A stretch of 5,079 nt of DNA from Deltaproteobacteria bacterium (GTDB lineage: Bacteria; Desulfobacterota; Desulfobacteria; Desulfobacterales; JAFDCJ01). A program made the position numbers and the translations under genes. Shown here piece after piece: positions 1 through 4,829 of the stretch (its first letter is position 1; every line of letters begins with the position of its first letter). The notes under the pieces were generated by a model. The model ran no database searches and was not told where the DNA came from. It saw only the letters and a program-made list of their open reading frames with translations. Where the stretch lies: assembly GCA_019310665.1 (NCBI GenBank), contig JAFDDW010000432.1, positions 1 through 5,079 on the forward strand, written 5' to 3'.

Positions 1-136
1 ATGCGCAGCATAAAATAATTAATCCGCCGGACCTTCGATCTAACAACTTACTTCAGTTTTCAAAGAACAATTTGCAACCCTAAATGTGCTATTTGTCAGG
101 GCGGAGTAATTAAATAAAGGAAACAGGTAAATCGCT

Positions 137-553
137 ATGGACAAGCAGGTAAAAACCGAAGAGATCGAGCATTCGGATGAAATATTTTATCCGTCTTTTC
201 TTTTCAAAGAAATTTTTGTGATGATGCTGATTTTTATTCTGGTGGCCATCATTCTGTCGCTGGTTTTCCCCGTTGGACTCGGAGACCCGGCCGATCCCAC
301 CGACAATCTGTTTGTTCCCAAACCCGAGTGGTATTTCATGTCCCTGTATGAGTTGCTGAAATTTTTCCCTGGAAAACTCGAAGTCATCGCTACAGCCATC
401 ATCCCCGGAGGCGGCATTCTGGTTCTTTTCCTGGTACCGTTTCTTGACCAGGGCCCCGAAAAAAGACCGAGTAAAAGACCGTTTGCGATGGTTCTGATGT
501 TTTTGGCCGTGGCGGCAATTATCGGGCTCACGTTAATGGGACTGTTATCGTAA
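137..553 (+). CDS. Cytochrome b C-terminal subunit (subunit IV/PetD-like) of a split quinol-oxidising cytochrome b
   Basis: This 138-residue protein matches the C-terminal half of cytochrome b, which in bc/b6f-type complexes helps form the quinol oxidation (Qo) site in the membrane. It carries the signature PEWY at residues 63-66 inside the stretch PKPEWYFMSLYELLKFFPG. Three hydrophobic segments are visible (about 26-46, 83-103 and 116-137), as in subunit IV of b6f complexes. The haem b ligands belong to the N-terminal half, which is not here and is expected just upstream, outside the window. The ATG at 137 is preceded by a modest AGG at 125-127. The next gene downstream encodes a periplasmic haem protein, so this subunit probably works in a menaquinol-to-cytochrome electron transfer module. 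Family assignment is strong; the electron acceptor is inferred. Confidence 0.93.
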   Translation: MDKQVKTEEIEHSDEIFYPSFLFKEIFVMMLIFILVAIILSLVFPVGLGDPADPTDNLFVPKPEWYFMSLYELLKFFPGKLEVIATAIIPGGGILVLFLVPFLDQGPEKRPSKRPFAMVLMFLAVAAIIGLTLMGLLS

Positions 554-627
554 GACACCGGTTTAATCTGAAAAGCTTTAAAGTCAGGCCGGTCCTAACT
601 TCCAACCCGGATAAACCGGAAAGAATA

Positions 628-683
628 GCCACAAAGGCACAAAAATTAAAAGTTATTATCACTAAACTTCGTGTCTTGGTGGC
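628..683. repeat. Imperfect palindromic intergenic element
   Basis: The left arm GCCACAAAGGCACAAAA (628-644) pairs with the right arm CTTCGTGTCTTGGTGGC (667-683); 13 of 17 positions are complementary, with about 22 bases of loop. Similar GCCACAAAGACACGAAG-type palindromes are, from memory, scattered between genes in many environmental bacterial genomes, so this looks like a decayed copy of a dispersed element. It could still form an mRNA hairpin between the cytochrome b gene and the EB_dh gene. No T-run follows, so it is not a classic terminator. Confidence 0.6.
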
Positions 684-789
684 GAAAATATTTTGTTCGA
701 TAAATCCTTCGCAAACATGATGTGATTTCAATAAATAGATACTAATCCGAAATTTTTTAAAAATTAACCTGAAAAAGAAGGAGGCAAAA

Positions 790-1782
790 ATGAAAAAAGT
801 GGCTATGGTTTTTTTACTGATTGCGTTGATTGGTGCGTTTGCAGCTTTACAGACCCCTGTCGCCCAAGCCAAGTCCAAGGGCGATCTGGTATTATCCTCA
901 AAAAAGGTGAAGTCGGCACCCGGCGATGCCGGAAGTTCGACATGGAATCAGGCGAAAGAAGCCAAGATGGTTCTTACAGGAGCGGGCAAGTTTGAAGGCA
1001 AGGATATCGAGCTTAAAACCAAATCGGTTTACACCAAGGATGAAATATTTTTCCGCTTTGAGTGGCCTGATGAAGATAAAAGTATGCAGAAGAACGCCTG
1101 GAAATTTAGCGGCGGTAAATGGAATAAGATTAAGGCGAATGAAGACCGGCTGGGGCTCGTATTTGAGATAAACCGGATTGATAAGTTTGCCACTAAAGGC
1201 TGCGCTGTTCTTTGCCACAACGAATCCAAGAAAGAAAAAGAATGGTATTTTGCGGTCAGCTCGGCAAAAGAAAAAGCCGATATGTGGCACTGGAAAGCTG
1301 TGCGATCCAATCCGGTCGGCTATGCTGAAGACGGCTATGTCGCATTCAACGCGACCAAAGAGCCTGAGAAGGGCAGAAAACGAGATGCCGGTTCGGGAAC
1401 CAAGGCCAAGAGCAACCGGACCAAGGACAAATCAAAACCCTCTCACATGCAGGACCCCTCGAAATCAGCTTCAATCCCAGGTACGCTGCTTGTTGCCCAG
1501 GCCGTTGAAATAAAGGATAACTCGATATTCAAGGAAGGTGATGAACTTCCGGGTTATATGCTTTACACCGAATGGAAAGACAGTTTTGCCGATGTAAAAA
1601 CCAAGGGTGTATGGCAGAACGGGAAATGGACTCTTGTAGTGTCAAGAAAACTGAAAACCGGATATGACGATGACATTCAGTTTAACACCCGAAAAAAATA
1701 TCCTTTTAGTCTGGCTGTATTCGACAATTCCGGTGAACATGATAGCTATAATGCAGAGCCATTAAAACTACAGTTCAAATAG
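790..1782 (+). CDS. Secreted ethylbenzene dehydrogenase-related (EB_dh) haem-binding protein
   Basis: The 330-residue product starts with a Sec signal peptide: Lys-Lys at 2-3, a hydrophobic core from about 5 to 20, and a likely cut after PVAQA near residue 27. It is therefore periplasmic. The mature part resembles the haem-binding EB_dh family, related to the gamma subunit of ethylbenzene dehydrogenase. Visible hallmarks are FATKGCAVLCH (C138, C142, H143; CX3CH spacing), MWHWKAVRSNPVGYAEDGYV, HMQDP (M220) and RKLKTGYDDDIQF near the C-terminus. A poorly conserved Lys/Arg/Gly-rich loop lies around 190-216. The start is fixed by a strong AAGGAGG at 778-784, five bases before the ATG. It follows the cytochrome b C-terminal gene on the same strand after a 236-bp gap, so co-transcription is possible but not certain. 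Likely role: a monohaem electron carrier or haem subunit receiving electrons from the quinol-oxidising complex. No molybdopterin catalytic subunit is nearby, so hydrocarbon oxidation should not be assumed. Confidence 0.85.
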   Translation: MKKVAMVFLLIALIGAFAALQTPVAQAKSKGDLVLSSKKVKSAPGDAGSSTWNQAKEAKMVLTGAGKFEGKDIELKTKSVYTKDEIFFRFEWPDEDKSMQKNAWKFSGGKWNKIKANEDRLGLVFEINRIDKFATKGCAVLCHNESKKEKEWYFAVSSAKEKADMWHWKAVRSNPVGYAEDGYVAFNATKEPEKGRKRDAGSGTKAKSNRTKDKSKPSHMQDPSKSASIPGTLLVAQAVEIKDNSIFKEGDELPGYMLYTEWKDSFADVKTKGVWQNGKWTLVVSRKLKTGYDDDIQFNTRKKYPFSLAVFDNSGEHDSYNAEPLKLQFK

Positions 1783-1793
1783 CAACAACTTTC

Positions 1794-1822
1794 AACAAAC
1801 TGAACGAGATTGAGGGTTTGTT
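1794..1822 (+). terminator. Weak stem-loop after the first EB_dh gene
   Basis: AACAAAC (1794-1800) and GTTTGTT (1816-1822) are perfectly complementary around a 15-base loop, 12 bases after the stop codon at 1782. The stem is AT-rich and followed only by TAACG, so it is at best a weak terminator or an mRNA 3' end stabiliser. Confidence 0.25.
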
Positions 1823-1889
1823 TAACGAAGCCTTTATTCGTCCATAGAATTAAGAGGTGGTTGCACAGGCTGCGATTCGTCGCACCATC

Positions 1890-1966
1890 GATCCCGCTTT
1901 GGGGGGTAATTAAATTGCAAGGCATTATGCTCACTGCGCTCAAATTGCCCCCCGTCAAGTGGGATC
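1890..1966. repeat. 77-bp imperfect inverted repeat (large hairpin)
   Basis: The left arm GATCCCGCTTTGGGGGG (1890-1906) faces the right arm CCCCCCGTCAAGTGGGATC (1948-1966). Pairing runs through GATCCCGCTT/AAGTGGGATC (one G-T pair), a small bulge, then six G-C pairs, and continues for about five more pairs (TAATT 1907-1911 with AATTG 1943-1947). The internal loop is about 31 bases. No T-tract follows. It could be a structured RNA element, a protein site, a palindromic repeat, or the end of a lost mobile element; the sequence alone does not decide. Confidence 0.6.
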
Positions 1967-2086
1967 AAACCATTTCCTGATCCTATTTGGACGATGTGCT
2001 CTGCGACCGGGTTTTAAAATGGGTTTTCTCCGGGAATCGGAAGCCGGGTCTTAATTTTTTCAACAAAATTTGCTAAAGACGCTCGA

Positions 2087-2270
2087 ATGCAAAAAAGGAT
2101 TTTAGTAAAGGATTTTAGTAATAGATGAAAACCGAAAGCAATGTCGGCAGTTCTGCACTCTGCTTGAAAAGGGAGGATATCCGGCCACGCCGATGCATTC
2201 GATCCTGAACCTGGAAAAACGTTTAACGGAAGACCGGGTGGTTTGGTCAAAGCGCATACCCTGGTGGTGA
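2087..2270 (+). pseudogene. Truncated, frameshifted receiver-domain start of a response regulator
   Basis: From the ATG at 2087 the frame reads MQKRILV, then hits an exact 13-bp duplication and stops at 2126-2128. Skipping one copy of the duplication gives RILVIDENRKQ followed by CTLLEKGGYPATPMHS and LNLEKRLTEDR, a recognisable beta1-alpha1-beta2-alpha2 part of a CheY-like receiver domain (VIDEN corresponds to the usual VDDE acidic pocket). The similarity ends near position 2240, before the strand that should carry the phospho-acceptor aspartate, and the frame stops at TGA 2268-2270. The downstream EB_dh gene begins at this breakpoint in a different frame. It is thus broken twice, by frameshift and truncation. 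The full parent was probably a receiver-AAA+-Fis or similar regulator; only the receiver start is visible. Confidence 0.75.
2094..2121 (+). repeat. 13-bp tandem duplication that breaks the receiver frame
   Basis: AAGGATTTTAGTA occurs twice back to back (2095-2107 and 2108-2120), and the 13-base period extends one base on each side. Since 13 is not a multiple of three, the second copy shifts the frame and brings in a TGA at 2126-2128. Removing one copy restores a smooth receiver-domain N-terminus, consistent with replication slippage or break repair. Confidence 0.9.
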
Positions 2271-3169
2271 CTGCCAATTACACCAAAGACCCTCCGGATG
2301 GATTAGATGATTCGGTTTGGAGGAAAGCCCAGGCCGTGCAATTTCTCATAGAGGGTCGCGAAAAATCCATCGGAAGCAATGGGACTGTGACAACCCGGGC
2401 CCTTTACACGGACGACAGCCTGTTTTTTCTTTTCAAATGGAAAGATCCTGCCCGCAGCATCATTAAGCAGTCATGGAAGTTTGATGGTCAACGATGGCAT
2501 CATCTCAAAGGAAACGAGGACCGTATTGCCCTGTTATTCGAGATTACGCGTATAAACAAATTTGCCACCCGGGGCTGTGCCATAACCTGTCACAGCCCGG
2601 CTGACGTGCCCCGGGAGAATTGGAAGTTTGCTACCAAAACAGCAGCGGAGAAGGGTGACCTGTGGCATTGGAAAGCGGCCCGATCGGCGCCGTACAATTA
2701 CGCAGATGACGCCTGGTTGACTGTTGCCGGCAACCCGACCGGTTCGTATCGAGAGACCGGAAGAAGGAAGGATAATGGTGCCGGTGGGGACGTCAAGAAC
2801 CAGACTGGAGATGGCGGCCGGCCGCTTTTTATGCAAGACCCTGCGAAAAAACCTTCGGTCCCGGGATTCCTTCTCCTGGAAGAGTCTGTTAAAATCACCG
2901 ATTATTCTATTTTTAGAACCGGGGATATCATTCCTTTCCGCCTGCCGGTCAAACCTTCCGGTTCCCGCTTTGACGTTAAGGCAATCAGCCGACACGCAGA
3001 TGGCGCATGGATGGTCATGCTCTACCGTAAGCTGAATACCGGTCATGAAGACGACGTTGTCTTTCATCCTATGAAAAATTACAGTTTTGCTTTGGCCGTG
3101 TTTGATGATTCAGGATCCGACCACTCGAAGGCCACCGAGCCCATGACTCTAAAATTCAGCCGTAAATGA
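2243..3169 (+). CDS. Second EB_dh-family haem protein, lacking a signal peptide (5'-truncated paralogue)
   Basis: This gene encodes up to 308 residues clearly paralogous to the product of 790-1782. Shared landmarks are KGNEDRIALLFEITRINKF, ATRGCAITCH (C112, C116, H117 counted from the TTG at 2243; CX3CH), DLWHWKAARSAPYNYADD, FMQDP (M197) and YRKLNTGHEDDVVF. Similarity begins at KAHTLVV, which aligns with the first mature residues of the paralogue (KSKGDLVL). No signal peptide exists in any frame upstream; that DNA is instead a receiver-domain remnant. The TTG at 2243 is only the earliest possible start after the breakpoint and has no convincing ribosome binding site. The in-frame GTG at 2267 overlaps the remnant's TGA (GTGA), so coupled re-initiation is an alternative. 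Without export, covalent haem attachment by a periplasmic Ccm system is unlikely, so this may be a decaying copy. The body is open to the end with all motifs kept, so the damage is recent or the protein is still used. Confidence 0.72.
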   Translation: MVKAHTLVVTANYTKDPPDGLDDSVWRKAQAVQFLIEGREKSIGSNGTVTTRALYTDDSLFFLFKWKDPARSIIKQSWKFDGQRWHHLKGNEDRIALLFEITRINKFATRGCAITCHSPADVPRENWKFATKTAAEKGDLWHWKAARSAPYNYADDAWLTVAGNPTGSYRETGRRKDNGAGGDVKNQTGDGGRPLFMQDPAKKPSVPGFLLLEESVKITDYSIFRTGDIIPFRLPVKPSGSRFDVKAISRHADGAWMVMLYRKLNTGHEDDVVFHPMKNYSFALAVFDDSGSDHSKATEPMTLKFSRK

Positions 3170-3201
3170 AAAAACGTTTATATTCGGAATAATTCCAAAG
3201 C

Positions 3202-3257
3202 AGAGTTCAGTCACAGTATCTGCCCGCCGTGCGCCCAAAAGCTTTATCCTGAACTCT
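3202..3257. repeat. 9-bp inverted repeat downstream of the second EB_dh gene
   Basis: AGAGTTCAG (3202-3210) and CTGAACTCT (3249-3257) are perfectly complementary with a 38-base loop. It lies between the convergent 3' ends of the second EB_dh gene and the small HTH gene, where a bidirectional transcription stop would be expected, but there is no T-run, so the role is uncertain. Confidence 0.35.
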
Positions 3258-3282
3258 AACTTGTTACCCACCGGGTTTTCTT

Positions 3283-3499
3283 TCATACAGACGTGTTAGC
3301 CGGCTTCGTCGCTGCAACCCGGCCTAAGTCGGCGTTGAGATCAATCCCATATTTTTTGATACGCTTCCAGATGGTCACCCGGCTGACACCTAAAATACGG
3401 GCGGCTTCGGATTGATTGCCGGCTACGCGACGCAGGGTCTGGATCAGGTTGGTCCGTTCTTCTTAAGAGACCTGTGATCGTTGTATTTTTTGATTTCAT
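3283..3499 (-). pseudogene. Small stand-alone Fis-type HTH protein with a +1-base frameshift
   Basis: A very good ribosome binding site (AGGAGGT, complement of 3504-3510) lies four bases before an ATG at 3499. The frame begins MKSKNTTITGLL, then reads RRTDQPDP and ends at 3341 as an unrelated sequence. Skipping one A in the run TTAAGAAGAACGG (around 3459-3467) gives a 71-residue product: LLEERTNLIQTLRR, then the Fis/NtrC-type DNA-binding helices GNQSEAARILGVSRVTIWKR and YGIDLNADLG, with its own tail AATKPANTSV and a TGA at 3283-3285. There is no receiver or AAA+ domain, so an intact version would be a free DNA-binding domain. The core is almost identical at the DNA level to the regulator at the right edge, with only silent differences. 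Options are a recent pseudogene, a sequencing error, or frameshifting at the tandem AGA AGA codons. Confidence 0.75.
3315..3464 (-). repeat. 150-bp direct repeat, copy 1 (HTH core)
   Basis: This segment aligns without gaps to 4865-5014, with 147 of 150 bases identical by eye. The differences are at 3358 (G vs T), 3379 (C vs T) and 3454 (C vs G), all at third codon positions and silent in the HTH frame. It covers nearly the whole Fis-type DNA-binding domain. Similarity stops abruptly at both ends, so the copy is a bounded block rather than a diverged whole-gene duplicate. Confidence 0.95.
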
Positions 3500-3543
3500 T
3501 GGGACCTCCTGATTTAGAAAAATTCCTCTATAGATGTAACCTT

Positions 3544-3564
3544 TTGATTTATAATATAAATCAA
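3544..3564. promoter_or_regulatory. Perfect 21-bp AT-rich palindrome, candidate operator
   Basis: TTGATTTATA, a central A, then TATAAATCAA form a perfect inverted repeat of 10-bp arms. The site is about 45 bases upstream of the small HTH gene's ATG (minus strand), where a promoter or operator would be expected. Dimeric Fis-type HTH proteins bind palindromic sites, so autoregulation is a reasonable guess. AT-rich DNA makes chance palindromes more likely, but 10-bp perfect arms are notable. The half-site spacing does not fit FNR or CRP boxes. Confidence 0.5.
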
Positions 3565-3671
3565 CATTAAGCACTAACCGATTACCTGCAAGTTCTGCTG
3601 GTGTTAGAATTTTTTTTATTCCCCGCCCGCCGACCTGTTTTTGAAATTTGAAACACTAAATATTTGTTTTC

Positions 3672-3701
3672 TTGATGCTGACTGGGTATTTATGTGATAA
3701 T
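3672..3701 (+). promoter_or_regulatory. Candidate sigma-70 promoter for the cNMP/PilZ gene
   Basis: TTGATG (3672-3677) could be a -35 box and GATAAT (3696-3701), preceded by an extended TGT (3693-3695), a -10 box, with 18 bases between them. It would start transcription about 100 bases before the ATG at 3811. The match is reasonable, but the surroundings are AT-rich, so chance resemblance is possible. Confidence 0.4.
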
Positions 3702-3797
3702 ATAATTGATTGATCGCATGCCATCATTTTTTTCTTTTTAATTTTAGGTACTTGATAGATGTAATTTTTTTGAAAATCTGGTTGGATGATAAACGCT

Positions 3798-3803
3798 GGA
3801 GGT
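3798..3803 (+). promoter_or_regulatory. Ribosome binding site that sets the PilZ gene start at 3811
   Basis: GGAGGT at 3798-3803 lies seven bases before the ATG at 3811. The alternative in-frame GTG at 3802 overlaps this Shine-Dalgarno sequence and cannot be served by it, so ATG 3811 is the better start. Confidence 0.85.
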
Positions 3804-3810
3804 GCTCAAG

Positions 3811-4812
3811 ATGATCAATTATGATGAATCCGAGAAATTGGTTAGTCAGCATATAGCCAATGGCGATACAGACGCCGCTGTAAAATTGCTTTTTAAAATG
3901 ATTGTGCAATGTGCCAGAGAAAAAAACTTTACAAAAGCGGAACAGTTAAGGGACCGCATGCTGGAAGTCGATCCAATGGCATTGGATGAAATCATCAGTT
4001 CCGCAGAAATTATTGAGGAGGAAAAAAGCCAATCGCTGGATCCGATCCATATGCAGATATGGTCCAAACTTTATGGTATGCTTGATGCCGAAGAAAAAAA
4101 TGAGCTGTACTATTTGTTGCAAGATACGGTACTGGGGGTTAACCAGACGGTTTTTTCGCAGGGAAAATTAAACACAAATCTCTATTTCATAAACCAGGGC
4201 CAATTAAAAATGATTTACCAGGACAAAGCCGGGGATGTCCTGCTCTATACGTTGGGTCCCGGCCAGCTTGCAGGTCAAGAAAACTTTTTTTCCAATACGG
4301 TATGCACAACATCATTAATCTCCTTAAGCAACGTAAATTTGAAATATTTATCAAAAGATGCGCTGCTGAAGTGGAAAAAGGAGTTTCCAGCTCTTGAACA
4401 AAAATTATTCGATTTTTGTGCAGGTTTTCAAAATGCGACAGCATTATTACAATCAAAAAAAATGGATCGCCGGGCACTAAAACGGGTCAAAATTTCCGGC
4501 AAAGGACTATTTAAACTGCTCGATAAGGCTGGAAAGCCGATCGCGAAAACCTTCAAAGGCCATCTTTCCGATATTTCGGTCGGCGGGCTGTCATTTGAGA
4601 TCAGAATTTCAAAAGAGGAAACCGCACGCTTATTATTGGGCCGTAGAATATCTATCGCCTTTAACTATTCTAATAGCATACCCAATATATCAATTGATCA
4701 AATCGGCATTATTGTGGGGATTTATCCGTTTCCGTTTGAAGATTATTCAATCCACGTAAAATTTGACAAGATGTTGGACCAACCCGTGATCAATGCCATC
4801 CAGCGCGCATAA
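3811..4812 (+). CDS. Cyclic-nucleotide-binding-fold plus PilZ domain protein
   Basis: The 333-residue product has three parts. Residues 1-75 are helical and charged, TPR-like in feel (AAVKLLFKMI, KAEQLRDRMLEVDP). Residues about 85-200 look like a Crp/cNMP-binding beta-barrel: VFSQG, LYFINQGQLKMIY and LGPGQLAGQENFF. The phosphate-binding cassette is atypical: AGQENFFSNTVCTTS replaces the usual GE-x-ALL with Arg-Ser/Thr-Ala, so cAMP binding is doubtful. Residues about 215-330 form a PilZ domain with both c-di-GMP motifs: RxxxR at R221-R225 (RALKR) and DxSxxG at 254-259 (DISVGG). There is no HTH, so it is not a DNA-binding Crp regulator. It is probably a soluble cytoplasmic c-di-GMP effector acting through protein contacts, for instance on motility or surface behaviour. 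It is monocistronic, divergent from the small HTH gene and convergent with the right-edge regulator, whose stop is 17 bases away. Confidence 0.87.
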   Translation: MINYDESEKLVSQHIANGDTDAAVKLLFKMIVQCAREKNFTKAEQLRDRMLEVDPMALDEIISSAEIIEEEKSQSLDPIHMQIWSKLYGMLDAEEKNELYYLLQDTVLGVNQTVFSQGKLNTNLYFINQGQLKMIYQDKAGDVLLYTLGPGQLAGQENFFSNTVCTTSLISLSNVNLKYLSKDALLKWKKEFPALEQKLFDFCAGFQNATALLQSKKMDRRALKRVKISGKGLFKLLDKAGKPIAKTFKGHLSDISVGGLSFEIRISKEETARLLLGRRISIAFNYSNSIPNISIDQIGIIVGIYPFPFEDYSIHVKFDKMLDQPVINAIQRA

Positions 4813-4829
4813 ACATTCAGAGAAATAAC

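Larger units (their letters stand above)
1783..2086. other. 304-bp intergenic region with no supported intact gene
   Basis: No reading frame here looks like a protein. The stretch holds the weak stem-loop at 1794-1822, a short perfect hairpin TGCGA-TTCG-TCGCA at 1871-1884, and the large inverted repeat at 1890-1966. The remainder (1967-2086) leads into the receiver remnant. I see no clear sigma-70 or sigma-54 promoter and no good ribosome binding site before the ATG at 2087. Confidence 0.6.
3500..3810. other. AT-rich divergent intergenic region between the small HTH gene and the PilZ gene
   Basis: This stretch separates the starts of two divergently oriented genes. It is visibly AT-rich, with T-runs around 3608-3616 and 3727-3738. 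It holds the ribosome binding site of the HTH gene (3504-3510), the 21-bp palindrome (3544-3564), a candidate promoter for the PilZ gene (3672-3701) and that gene's ribosome binding site (3798-3803). No further coding sequence is supported. Confidence 0.6.

Noticed and set aside
19..114. Plus-strand frame ending CNPKCAICQGGVIK before the cytochrome b gene
   Set aside because: Three cysteines look motif-like, but there is no start codon after the stop at 16-18 and no recognisable family; probably a non-coding leader or the end of an upstream gene in another frame.
187..558. Minus-strand open frame opposite the cytochrome b gene
   Set aside because: It is a shadow of a clear membrane protein gene, with no family resemblance and no ribosome binding site. 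The same applies to the minus-strand frames over 898-1310, 2534-3067 and 4187-4477.
2168..2242. N-terminal extension of the second EB_dh protein in frame from 2168 (reads SGHADAFDPEPGK)
   Set aside because: It has no start codon before the TTG at 2243, is not hydrophobic, and overlaps the receiver remnant in another frame, which is the better explanation.
3341..3574. 77-residue minus-strand reading frame from the ATG at 3574
   Set aside because: Its second half is the wrong-frame reading of the HTH core (RRTDQPDP and so on), and the strong ribosome binding site belongs to the internal ATG at 3499. It is explained by the frameshifted HTH gene.
3802..3804. GTG start for the cNMP/PilZ gene
   Set aside because: It overlaps the GGAGGT ribosome binding site that correctly serves the ATG at 3811.
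554..3810. Sigma-54 (-24/-12) promoters, expected if an NtrC-type regulator acts locally
   Set aside because: I scanned the intergenic regions for GG and GC separated by 10 bases in a TGGCAC/TTGC context and found no convincing site.
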